Shown piece after piece: positions 1 through 11,900 of a stretch of 64,000 nt of DNA. The position numbers were made by a program, and so were the translations under genes. Numbering within the stretch: position 1 is the stretch's first letter; each line of letters opens with the position of its first letter. The notes beneath the pieces were generated by a model. The model searched no databases, was not told the origin of the DNA, and saw only the letters and a program-made list of their open reading frames with translations. The stretch spans positions 3,217,501 to 3,281,500 of the forward strand of contig JAPFBL010000104.1 in assembly GCA_026182355.1 (NCBI GenBank), read 5' to 3'. This DNA comes from Hermatobates lingyangjiaoensis. Its lineage: Eukaryota; Arthropoda; Insecta; Hemiptera; Hermatobatidae.

Positions 1-127
1 TTTTTTTACATTGTTTACATTGACTTAGAAATTTTTTGAGCGAATACACTGAGATAAAATTGATATTATAAAGGAACACTTTAAATTGTTTATTGACTTA
101 TATGAGATGTAAGAATAATAATGTTGT

Positions 128-806
128 GCAGGAAAATGATAACACTCACTCAGAAAAAATTCGTATATATGTAATTTGACAAAGGGGAAGGAAAATGATC
201 TTATTAAATACTAAGAAGCCATAAAATTCAAAGTATAATAATTCTGTAAAAAAACAAAAATGTAAAAGATAATTCAAAATTGAAATCTTTGGTTTAGAGA
301 TTAATAAATGTAATTATCGTACATCTTTAATTATAAATCATCTTAAAACAACATTTTTTCTTCGCTGTTTTTGATGTTTTTCAGAGAAAAAAAGGGTATT
401 TTCCTGTTTTAAATTTGAAAATTTTACTTTAATATTCAATGTAGAAGGATGTCAGGTAAACGATGTAAGAAATCGACTGCCTATTTGAACAATAGCCATG
501 TTCTCTTATAGGAGAACATTTCGTATCAAGAAATGTTCACTTTGGTTTTTAAAAAATGTTATTACTGCTGTAGTTATACTAATGAAATTATTTTCATCAG
601 ATGTGTGATGTACAAAAATAAAAGCTTATATATTGATATGTCCTTCAATCACTATCTGTATTATCTCAGGAATGAACGACTAATAATCATATGCCGTTTA
701 GATGTTTACGTTATGCTTAAATGAGACGTTATGTGTTATATACTTAAGAAATTTGATACTAAGTTACTTATAGTAAAGTTGAGTGTAGGCCACTCCAGAT
801 TTTTTT
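128..806 (+). repeat. Dispersed repeat, copy 1 (pair with 35229-35902)
   Basis: About 680 bp that aligns almost end to end, in direct orientation, with 35229-35902 (by eye clearly above 80% identity with small indels). Both copies stop at the same place, just after a small palindrome (acttatagtaaagt) and the shared end gtaggccactccagattttt. The short ORFs inside are not conserved between the two copies, so it looks non-coding. The sharp common 3' end suggests a non-autonomous transposon rather than a segmental duplication. No TIR or target duplication was found. Confidence 0.75.
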
Positions 807-2387
807 TAATAAGACAAAATTGTTTATATCAATCGTATATTATAGTGTAAGTTAAATTAAAACCATGTCCATTGAAAAATTGAAAATATTTGCCTTTATG
901 CTTCTAACTGAAATCATTTCTCTCTTTACAAATAGGGATGACTATAAATAGATACGTCATATGAAAGTAATTACAGGCCAGGACAATGTTAATTAAAAGA
1001 GGGGGTCGACAAATGTAATTGTACCTGAGTTAGATGGCTTCATAAGAATGGTTTATTATTGTCATGTGACAACAATTATTGAGAATGTTTAACTAGTGTT
1101 TAACTGACTGAAGCATGAAACAAGCTCATTAATGATGATAGAACTGATTAGTCAGAGCCTAATGAATGTTTTGTCCATTTGATAGACGCCAAACGAATGC
1201 TAACAGCAGTATTAGTTAATTAATGGAAACAGGGCTTTTTTAGAAAATAAAATAATTAAAACACACTTGACATCTCATTACATTGGATTAAATAAAAATC
1301 TAATTTAACAGTTGCAGAAAAAGTGCTAACAAATAATAGGATCACAAATGATAATTTCTCAAAAATATAAAATATAAACAAAATATAAATATCAGTGAAA
1401 TAAGCTGAAAATGAATATTGATGTTGATACCAATTTTGATGTGATTTCTTCTACAAATCTGTTCATGTGAAACCCAGCAACTCCAACAGTGCAATGTATC
1501 TCATTTGAAGAAATGTACCTCTTACAATGCTTTTTTTTTAGTGTGTTTATTTTCCTGGAATATTACTATGAGAATATTATGAAACACTAAAATTGAAATA
1601 TTACAAATGAAATCTCATTTCATTTTAGGGAATCCAAATTAAGAATATTCTTAGTCGATTTGGGTATGTCGAAACCGGTTCATTAACCACACTTATCAAA
1701 AGTATATGATACTGTGTACGTGTGTGTTTATCTACGTGAGAGAGATATATATAGAGTGATAGAGAGAGAGTGTGAGACAGAAAATTGAGAGAGAGGAGAG
1801 TGTGTAGATATATATGGAAGGTCTTGTCTGCATGTGCTCTGAAACTAAATTTTCTGGTTAAACATAGTATTAGTAATTGCCAAAACTCGGTCATTGTTAA
1901 CAATGTAAAGTACTTGTTTTTGTCTAATTTTGAGTATCTCAAGTAGCCCCAAAAAATGATACCTCACTAACAATCCACAGACCATCTCCTCTTTTATTTG
2001 CAGATTGCTTTCTTTGGGGACTTGAAGTATACTAGCTATGTAGACTACTCGTATGTTATTGACAACTTTAATGAGCCCATATTAACTACGAGTATCTCAT
2101 TAATTAGTGAACTAAGTTCACGAGTTTATAATATTATAATTACAATATAAGTATCACACACCTAGTATTCAATGAAAACTCAATGGTTATGTGATTGTTA
2201 AGAAAAGCTTAGAATGGTCTCAACTAGATTTTGCCTTATGTAAGCCGAATATTAGAAATAATATCTAAGTTAATTATTAGAATTTATTTGTGAGGTTACC
2301 ATGCTAATTAATCTATGCTACCTCCCAGAACGAAAAAGTAATTTGGATCATTAGAATTTTGTATTACAATATTTTTAACAATTCACT
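807..2387. other. Unassigned AT-rich DNA
   Basis: No convincing ORF or RNA gene. It contains a purine-rich low-complexity run (GA-rich with short TA repeats) around 1738-1815; the minus-strand ORF across it is low-complexity and not believable as a gene. Confidence 0.6.
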
Positions 2388-2401
2388 ATGAGTTTATATT
2401 A

Positions 2402-2726
2402 GGTTAGGTTAGGTTGCAGTGGCAGTTCCACAAGGGAACACACGTAGGCCGAGCATTGACCCTTTGTGACACCACACAATGAAGATTGATTCTACAGTGG
2501 GAGTACTAAATTTTGCCTAACTCAAATGTATTTAGAGTAGGGATCTTTAACGAGTACCTGACCATCGTACAGGCTCGGGACCGACGGTTTAACGTCCTTC
2601 TCCGAGAGACGACGCGCTCAGATTTATTCACCTCCCGCGTGAATAAATCGAGGGCCAGGTGAGGATCGAACCCCGGTCCTATCAGTCCAGAGGCAGGCAC
2701 GTAACGACTGAGCTAGCCTGGCCCCC
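2402..2726 (-). mobile_element. tRNA-derived SINE, full length, with 14-bp target duplication
   Basis: Read on the minus strand, it begins gggggccaggctagctcagt with a pol III A box (tagctcagtcg, 2705-2715) and a B box (ggttcgatcctc, 2661-2672) at tRNA-like spacing, followed by a non-tRNA body of about 230 bp and a 3' tail of CCTAA units. It is flanked by perfect direct repeats atgagtttatatta at 2388-2401 and 2727-2740, the 14-bp target-site duplication expected for LINE-driven insertion. Other copies of the family lie at 5685-5890, 42549-42829 and 53493-53719. The ORF spanning it is incidental. Confidence 0.92.
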
Positions 2727-2740
2727 ATGAGTTTATATTA

Positions 2741-5040
2741 CAATATTTTTAAGAATTCACCATGAAATATCTACAAATGAAACTCAATAATGAAAAATCA
2801 CACATTTAGAACAATTTCAACCTTATGATTTGGCAAATAAAATTGCATTATAAACCTAACCAAAAAGCATACCTAATAAGTTATTAGGTAGTACTCATTG
2901 AAATATATTATTAATGATATTGCAAAATGTGATGCGAATGTGAAATAAATTAGGGATGTCATCTATCAATGTAATCTATCGGGTAATTAATTATATTGTT
3001 TTCGATTTAATTTAAGAGGGAATGCACAAACGTAATGCGTTGACTGCAAATATTATGAATAACTTTTCAATTTGATTTTAATTTTTTTTTATAAATTTTC
3101 TTTCAATGATTCGTATGGATATATAATTTTGTGACTAACATCTTAAAGCATGAATTGTTTCTATTGATAATTGAATATTCTTCTAATTTTACAAAGTGTT
3201 TTACTAAATTACCTGAAAAGACTAGATGATATTAATAAGAATATAGTTGACATATAGACAAGTGGATGATAAATTGTGGGATTAATAGTAAACATAGAGT
3301 TCACTAACATTTAACCGGTGAAACTTAACAGTTCTATGTTTTGATGTTCTACTTCGATTTGAAATAATCGGAAACCCATAAAACATTCATCCTGCTATAG
3401 CCATAAAAAAGATAAATCTAAGTATTAAATTTAGTATAGCGTTAAAAATCGTACTTATTTTGATATCAATTACGATCAATACCTTCATCATGACGGAATA
3501 TTCTTCTAGAAAGATAGCGCAGATTTTCACAACTTGGGCTAAACATCCAACAGATTTCATTAATGTTGGCAAAACAAGGTGATTTTTAGAACACTAATTT
3601 GTTTAAATGTTTTCTTTTGTAAACACTGATAGTATTGATTTGTTATTGTTTTTGAAAATTCTTCAAAAAATGAATTTAAAATGTTACTATTTATTACATC
3701 TAGTGCAGTTGAGAGTCTGAAAAATAATTGCTTGCTGTCTAGCTCATAGATCTTTTAAACAGTCAACATACATTCCATTTCATATATTGTCATTATATGT
3801 TAGAGCACTTTGAGTAATGTAAAAAGTAGAGTACAATCAAGATTGGTAGTACTTAAATATTTGTTCGAATACCATGTACACAGCACATATACGATCCAGA
3901 TGTAGAGCGCAGCAATATGACTTCTTGCATTTGTAGGTTTAATAAAGTCAAAGTGAGTAAATAACAAAAAAATAGTGTAAATAGAATGAAATTAGATTTA
4001 AAAATTAAATCAGTTAGGTTATTGATGTTTTTAGTAACAAGCTCTAAATGATTTCTCACAAATTTACAGACCATTTCGTCGAAAAAAGAGGATATTTCTT
4101 GACGAATTCTGTCTTAATTTATTAACAAGATGTAACGACGTCGGTACAACTCACAATGATTGCCCTCGCTCAGTATCAGAAGTATTAATATTCATTCTGA
4201 CACACAATGAAATTGCTATTTTACATGAAATGATATACCAATTACTGCAAAAGTATTGCAATATCCTTGACAGTTTTTGGATAATAACGATATCAACATT
4301 AATGATTGCCAAAAGAATAAAAAAAATGGCATTATGTCCATTTCAAAAATGAGAACCCTTTTTATCCTTTCTCTCATTCAATTATATGAAAGAAAAAAAA
4401 ATGTCAAATAATTATTCTAATTCCTCTGCAATAGCTGCTTCTTATTAAATATCTCGTTATTCAATTATGTAATATTATGGTGATACATACTGCGTGTATC
4501 AAGAATTAACCCCTTGATATATACGTTTTATTTGCTTGCTTTTCTATATTTTAACATCTATTTTGTTACTAGTAAATTCCTTGAACGGTTGTTTATGATT
4601 ATAAAAGCTGTTTGCATAGAAAGCGTGTTCCCCTATATTTTTATAGCCTCGGCAAATGTGTTCAATGCGCCCTAAATTGGCGAGTTTTCTAAAACAGTTG
4701 TGCTGCAAGAGGTAGTTGGGCTCGACGCACAGATTGGGTAGTTCAAGAGACTTGGCAGCCCTTTGCTGTTTTGGCATGCATGACATGGACTATTTTTGAA
4801 GGTGCAACAGGGTGGTAACAAGCCAGTTTCACAGCCCATTTCCATACTTCCAAAGCATTTACATGCGAGTAATTCTAACTAATAAGCTTTGTAAAGCTAA
4901 TTGCTTGCCCTCGCACCACCTATTATTGACCTATAGTTTGACATCCGTTTTCACTCATTAAACTGTTTGCTGATAACAATTATTTTTTTATATATAACAC
5001 TTGTTATTTTTTTTAAGCGTGGACACATATACGCAAATCA
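2741..5040. other. Unassigned AT-rich DNA with one GC-richer patch
   Basis: Mostly AT-rich non-coding sequence. Positions about 4600-4930 are noticeably GC-richer. A minus-strand ORF at 4544-4786 (80 codons) begins in that patch; its product has no domain I recognise and I cannot tell an exon from chance. Confidence 0.5.
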
Positions 5041-5042
5041 TA

Positions 5043-5522
5043 TAGGTCCAGCCAAAAGTCACCCGATACTGAAAATGAATCTTTCTTAAACATTAAATAC
5101 TCAGTTTTATTTATTCATTCCGAATATGAATGTTTATTGATGGAATGCTATCAATCAAAGGTAGTTGAAGTGAGGTGGTTTTGGAAGATGATGAAAAATA
5201 GTAGTTTTTATAGGAACACCAAGGACTCTGGACTACTTGCAAACTTCTATAATATCTGAGTTCGAACAAATTAATGCTAATAAGATAATGAGTCAAATTT
5301 TTTTAACTAGAATGAAAATATACCTGTTCTTCAAAAAGGAAGCAAATTTGATCAATTTTAAGATTTTTCATAGTTAAATAGGTAAAAAGAATTTCAGTTT
5401 GAACAATTTTGAAAATATTTTATATTTACATGTTTAATTAAAATAATTCAGTTGTTAAAAATAAATACATAATGTAATAAAATGGTTCTGGTTTACTGTC
5501 GGGTAACTTTTGGACAGAACTG
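5043..5522. mobile_element. Tc1/mariner-like MITE
   Basis: A 480-bp non-coding element bounded by imperfect terminal inverted repeats. The left end is taggtccagccaaaagtcac and the right end, reverse-complemented, is cagttctgtccaaaagttac; the CCAAAAGTNACCCGA core is shared. A TA dinucleotide lies immediately outside each end (5041-5042 and 5523-5524), the target duplication of the Tc1/mariner superfamily. There is no transposase ORF inside, so it would depend on an autonomous relative. The ends are imperfect, so the outermost bases could be off by a few. Confidence 0.7.
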
Positions 5523-5684
5523 TAATAATACAAAACACACAAATTAAGACGAACAAACAAGCATCCAATCTTCTTAACAACCGTTTATTTGATACCTAAA
5601 ATAATCTGTAAAGATTATGGACAGCCATATATATGTCCGATTACTATATATTGAGAGTAAGGGATTAAGTTACTATTTCGTAAA

Positions 5685-5890
5685 GGGGCCAGGGTAATCC
5701 GTTGTTTAGCATACTCGTCTCTGGTATCAGAGCTCCAAAGTTTGTGGATTTGTTAGCTTCAAGATTTATTCATGTGGGAGTTCGAAAATATTGCCTACCC
5801 CGTTTCTTAAAGGGAATGTAAAACACTCAGCGCTGAATCTGATCGATACCAGGTACACATTCTTACTGAATATAAGAGCTTAAATGTATA
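5685..5890 (+). mobile_element. tRNA-derived SINE, decayed 3'-truncated copy
   Basis: Starts ggggccaggg and follows the 2402-2726 SINE through a mutated A-box region and a recognisable gatttattcatgtgggag block (cf. gatttattcacgcgggag), continuing to the accaggtac block before similarity is lost near 5890. The B box is badly decayed and the CCTAA tail is missing. Confidence 0.75.
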
Positions 5891-6374
5891 TGATTTGTTT
5901 GCTAAAACAAAGTTTTACTTTAAGTAAACTTCATGGCATAATTTAGGGCTTCTGAAGTAGAATTAACGGTCAGTTTATCTATGAGAACTAATAATATGTA
6001 ATAGCGATATACTATATGATAAATAGTTTTATGATTGAAATTCTAAAACTAAATTGTGATCTGGTGTCTGATCATGTATCTGGTTAAACAAAGATGATTT
6101 GTGAACCAAGATTATAGAAATATATTTAATAAGGACGCATGAAATCATAAAAAAACTTTTTGTATTCACCTATTATTTTTGAATTAATTTTATAAGTAAA
6201 ACAACTTAACGACCTTTATATATAGATTTATCATGTTTCCTGTATGGTGTTTCCATATTAATGTCCATCAAGGATAATACTCTTATTATTATATTTTTCA
6301 TAAACCTATTAACAAATTTGCATTTTCGTTAAATAACTCCATAGCTGAGTTATAGTTGATTATTTATAGTTATT

Positions 6375-7917
6375 TCGAATATACCATTCTTCACCTATAG
6401 TAGTCACTGTTGAGTTTATTTAAATTCGCCATTCTTCATCTATAGTAGTCACTGTTGAGTTAATTTCAATTCGCCATTCCTCATCTATGATAGTAATTGT
6501 TGAGTTCATTTAAATTCGCCATTCTTCATCTATAGTAGTCACTGTTGAGTTCATTTAAATTTGCCATTCTTCATCTATAGTAGTCACTGTTGAGTTCATT
6601 TAAATTTGCCATTCTTCATCTATAGTAGTCACTGTTGAGTTAATTTCAATTCGCCATTCCTCATCTATGGTAGTAATTGTTGAGTTCATTTAAATTTGCT
6701 ATTCTTCATCTATAGTAGTCACTGTTGAGTTAATTTAAATTCGCCATTCCTCATCTATGATAGTAATTGTTGAGTTCATTTAAATTTGACATTCTTCACC
6801 TATAGTAGTCACTGTTGAGTTCATTTAAATTTGCCATTCTTCATCTATAGTAGTCACTGTTCAGTTAATTTCAATTCGCCATTCCTCATCTATGGTAGTA
6901 ATTGTTGAGTTCATTTAAATTCGCCATTCTTCATCTATAGTAGTCACTGTTGAGTTAATTTCAATTCGCCATTCCTCATCTATGGTAGTAATTGTTGAGT
7001 TAATTTAAATTCGCCATTCCTCATCTATGATAGTAATTGTTGAGTTCATTTAAATTTGACATTCTTCACCTATAGTAGTCACTGTTGAGTTCATTTAAAT
7101 TTGCCATTCTTCATCTATAGTAGTCACTGTTCAGTTAATTTCAATTCGCCATTCCTCATCTATGGTAGTAATTGTTGAGTTCATTTAAATTCGCCATTCT
7201 TCATCTATAGTAGTCACTGTTGAGTTAATTTCAATTCGCCATTCCTCATCTATGGTAGTAATTGTTGAGTTAATTTAAATTCGCCATTCCTCATCTATGA
7301 TAGTAATTGTTGAGTTCATTTAAATTTGACATTCTTCACCTATAGTAGTCACTGTTGAGTTCATTTAAATTTGCCATTCTTCATCTATAGTAGTCACTGT
7401 TCAGTTAATTTCAATTCGCCATTCCTCATCTATGGTAGTAATTGTTGAGTTCATTTAAATTCGCCATTCTTCATCTATAGTAGTCACTGTTGAGTTAATT
7501 TCAATTCGCCATTCCTCATCTATGGTAGTAATTGTTGAGTTAATTTCAATTCGCCATTCCTCATCTATGGTAGTAATTGTTGAGTTCATTTAAATTCGCC
7601 ATTCTTCATCTATAGTAGTCACTGTTGAGTTAATTTCAATTCGCCATTCCTCATCAATGGTAGTAATTGTTGAGTTAATTTAAATTCGCCATTCCTCATC
7701 TGTGGTAGTAATTGTTGAGTTAATTTAAATGAATTTAAATTCGCCATTCTTTATCTATGGTAGTAATTGTTTAGTTAATTTAAATTTGACATTCTTCATC
7801 TATAGTAGTCACGTTTTAGTTCAATTACGAGTAAATACGCTATCTTTCAGTTATAGTAGTCGTTAATCAATCCATTTAAATCTGCCGTTCTTCCTCTATA
7901 GTAGTCATTGTTCATTA
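6375..7917. repeat. 45-bp minisatellite with 270-bp higher-order period
   Basis: About 34 head-to-tail copies of a 45-bp unit built on cgccattcttcatctatagt + agtcactgttgagttcattt. Two main monomer classes alternate: one with tatagtagtcactg, the other with tatggtagtaattg. A diagnostic variant (gacattcttcacc) recurs at 6788, 7058 and 7328, exactly 270 bp (six monomers) apart, with near-identical intervening sequence, so the array has grown partly by duplication of six-monomer blocks. The edges are more diverged, and one monomer near 7730 carries a short internal duplication. Confidence 0.95.
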
Positions 7918-8600
7918 AAATTCATAAGTGTATCGGATCTACTCGTATACGAGTATCAAGTATCAGATATGGTGGATACTCTAAGTCGGCATGAAGTAAA
8001 TCAAAAAAATATTTTTATCAAAACTTTTGAGGCTAAGTAACAAGATCATTTTCTCCACGTCTTTGGGATTACTTTTTCCAAATACAGCACAATAGACATG
8101 ATTTTTGTTTAACTTATTATTAGATTAGCCTAAAATTGAGTTAGACGATTATGGACCTAATGGTTGATAATAGGTATAATGCATATAATCATTCAGTTAT
8201 TGTAGTTACGATGAATCTAAAATTAACGTCTTGGAGACACTGAAACCAAATCTTGCATGAATTCATTGTGTTTAAATGTTTTCTCTTCTAGTTGAAATCT
8301 TATATTTCAGTAAAAGTTTATCATTTTAATAAACATATTTAACTAAAACCTTTAAACTGTAGAGATAAGCCATAAACTACTAACTTATGAAACAACATCT
8401 ACTCTAGCTATATAAGTTTCTTATATAAAACATAATTGAAAAGTTTAATCTATAGGGGGTAAACTAATGTAAGTTTTCAACAAGAAACTTGAAAAGTGCT
8501 AATAAAAAAAATCCATTATAAGTACCAATAAATGCTAAAGAATTATTAGAATAGGAAATAAAATTAAATCAAATACTATATTGTTGACTTAGGGTGCTAA

Positions 8601-8960
8601 AATGACAGGTGGTAGAAAGGAAACACATTTGAGTTAGGAGCGCGTATTTCGAGTATGAATAATTGGCAGTGTTTAATGGGATATTTTCTAGGAAATTGCT
8701 CCATTTAGCTGGTGAAAAGATCAGAGAGGTGGGGCAGGAGAACATTATGGAGATTTACTATTGGGACGAGAGTCTGGGGGAGCCATCTGAATCCTAATTA
8801 CCTTCTTAGGCAAAGGAAGAGGTGATCTAACGACCACCTGATATCCTTATATAGAAATATATTCAACTTTGCGCTTGTTCACCGCTTTCAATATCAAACA
8901 AGGCCTAACTCCCACTCAAAAGTCTTCAACTTCTTTGTCTTCCTCTCAGCACTAACACAC
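8601..8960. other. GC-richer island with purine-to-pyrimidine switch
   Basis: The plus strand is G-rich and C-poor to about 8785 and then turns C/T-rich and G-poor to about 8960, standing out from the AT-rich surroundings. The same architecture recurs at six other places in the window. No ORF. Possibly regulatory or a short non-autonomous element; function unknown. Confidence 0.5.
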
Positions 8961-11900
8961 TTACTTTATTGTCTCTGCTGGAAGAGCAACCAAAGAAAAA
9001 AGAAATTGATTTAACAGAGACATGAAGAAGCTTGTAGGATGGAATTCTTAAAAGTCTTTTAACTGGAGGCCTAACATAAAATAACTATAAAAAAAAAGCA
9101 GCTTTAAAACAACCATTGAATGAATAAAAGGTATTTCGTTCAAAACATGAAATTGCTTTCAGGCTTTAAAAAGTTAAAAAAGTAGAAGACTCCTATAAAA
9201 ACAGCTCAGATAAACACGAAAAAATTTGTTTTAAGAGTTGTACAAATAGGAATGCAACTCAAACTTTTCAGTTTTATAAAATCTTTTTTTGAAAATATCT
9301 TCTCCATATTAAATATCTTATCAATATATTATTTTATATTTTAATAAAAAGACGTAATATAATATAATAAATTTCAGATATAATATATGAAATTTAATAA
9401 AGCTATCAATATTGAATATATCAGAATTAATGGTTCATCAGGAGTCGTAGTCAAGTTTTACTTATCAGTAGGTAAGTTTTCATTTAAAACTTAAGAAATA
9501 GAACTGTTGACTTTGAAACTTTGATGCAAATTAAAAAAACCAATCATGATTGGTATTACTATTTCAAGTTATTCCATGGTTGATACCGTTATCATGTTTT
9601 ATATATTCAACCTGGGATTACAATTATATGTTTTTATGAAGATATAATAAGGATTTATAGAGTAGATGTACAGAAGAAATGATAATTGGCTTTCATCCTG
9701 TGTTTAATCCTGTTGCAGAAACTATTAAACTCTCCCACCATGTACATTGGAATGACGAATCATAAGTGCTTTAATGGACTATCCTTTTAAGTAGCTTCAG
9801 GAGTTAAAAAAAAACACATACAAAAAGACAAGGTAAGATTAAGAAAAAAAAATACTGATACATGATGGAGTTATCTTACAAGATGAAAAGAGTTATGTCT
9901 TTGACAATTAATTCATAAACTAATAATATGCTCAGAATCTCTTCAAATAATTGAACATGAAAATTCAGTTCACTACAAAGTCGATTGAGCTTCCAATACT
10001 TTACAAAAATATTGTTCACGCAGAAGATGACCAAACAAAAAAACAAACAAATTATAAAAGAAATGAGACTATGAAGTAGACTAGCCTCTACTAGTGAGAG
10101 CAATGACTGACTTGTTAGAGTCAACTTCACACACATTTATCTGATGGTGAGTACTATTTTAAAAGAACAAATTATAGTCCTGGAATTTTGGTGGAAAATA
10201 TTTAACTTCTTTAGACTTATTTTTTATGTTAAATAAAGAAGCAAATGAACCATAGTTTACTAATAAATAAACAAATTTAATGTTGATATGCAATAATTTT
10301 ACTTTAAAAGTGGTTATTATTCCATAGAAACTAACAAAATGTTATGGAGTTATATAATTTTAAAGAATAATCTCTATTTTTAAGGTAAAATTGTTGAATT
10401 TATCAATACAAGTTTGTCTTTCTTTATTGGTGAACTATGGAAGTAAATAATTTGTTTATTAATGTAAAAAATAAAATTATATTAGCCCGAAGAATACTTA
10501 TATTTTTTTATTAATGCTGGCTACACTGTAATTTGTCCACTTTGAATTGACAAAATCATCAAAAATTATCTATGTTATTGTTTTATGAATTAATATTATT
10601 CATTTGTATATTGAAATAAAGGAAGCCCAATTACCTGATTGTATGTGTGAAACCTAGAATTTCAAATGATTTATTTGAAATAAGCAAAATATATTTTGAA
10701 TTTTGCAATCAACGAAAATTATAAGTTTGGAAATCATTATAACTGTTGTAGTACATACTAAAGTTTGAATAGAGCTTAAAAGAATTAATAAAGTAAATTT
10801 AAGTCAGTTATAACATTATTCCAAAACTCGACAAAGCAGTTGTTGGCAGTTAGTTGTAATTAACTTTCTGCAGTCTCCTGCACACTTTTATTACCTCCAT
10901 TATTCTGCCGTTGTTAAACTTACATTAAGGTCACGCTCCGCAAAAAAAAACATTACAACTAGAGGTCTTTTAAATTCATTAGGAAACGCTTTCTTGAAAA
11001 ACAAAACAATAGCCTGCAATAACGAGGTATCTGAGAAATAATTTAAAATACAGTTTCCTTTTAATGATAACAAAGAGGATCCTTGTTTAGAGTCACCTTT
11101 ATGATTTACCTTCTTCTTCGGAGACAATGAGCTGATTTAGAGGTTGAAGTTATATAACAAGCTAGGTGTTTGTGGCTTAGAAAAGTGACACTAATAAGGT
11201 TCAAGTGAATTGTAATTAAGTTTATTGATTTGAAAAATAAATGTAAAGCATAGGTTATCATAAAGCCGAGAATAAAAGAGTTCAGCTTGTTTAAATCTTC
11301 ATAAAAACTGAAAAATCCCGTTAAAGCAAAATATAGATTTTTTTCAGTTTTTTGATGACATTTACAGAGAATGTAATATAATAAAGTAACACCTTCTCTT
11401 GACATGTGTTATTGTGTCATTACGCAATGTTGATTAAGTAATGATGTGATGTTTGCAATTTTTTTATATAAACATTTTTATTTAATACTATACAGCATTA
11501 TTTACCAGTAATCTTATTAACAAGTAACAAAGTAAATATCGTTGATTATGCATTTGGGATTACTTTTCATTGAAGACTGCTCAGAGCTTAAGCACATCGA
11601 TAAAAGTTTTATACTTCAATTATATTACTTTGTAATAAAAATCATACACAATTTTTATTACAATTTATAGAGAAAATTTCAGGTTAAAATATTTTAAGAA
11701 GAAATGTATTTAGAAAAAACTAAAAAACACAAAATCGTTTAAATATTTTCAACAGCATTCATCCTTAAATTTTTTTTGTGTCATCATCTATTATATGCAT
11801 TGTAGAAATATAGAATTGTCGTTTGCTATTTGTATAACGTGACCACCTTGTCAATGGTTCAAGTATTTTTATAAATATTTTTTTTCGTTAATTTGAGATT

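Noticed and set aside
1625..1942. 105-codon minus-strand ORF with repeated Leu-Ser
   Set aside because: It is produced by a GA-rich low-complexity run and has no conserved motif.
2656..2720. Possible tRNA gene (A and B boxes)
   Set aside because: The cloverleaf is not completed by a matching acceptor stem, and the segment is the head of a SINE with a tail and target duplication.
6375..7917. Regular repeats that might be read as a CRISPR array
   Set aside because: Units are contiguous 45-mers with no unique spacers, next to no cas genes, in a eukaryotic context: it is a minisatellite.
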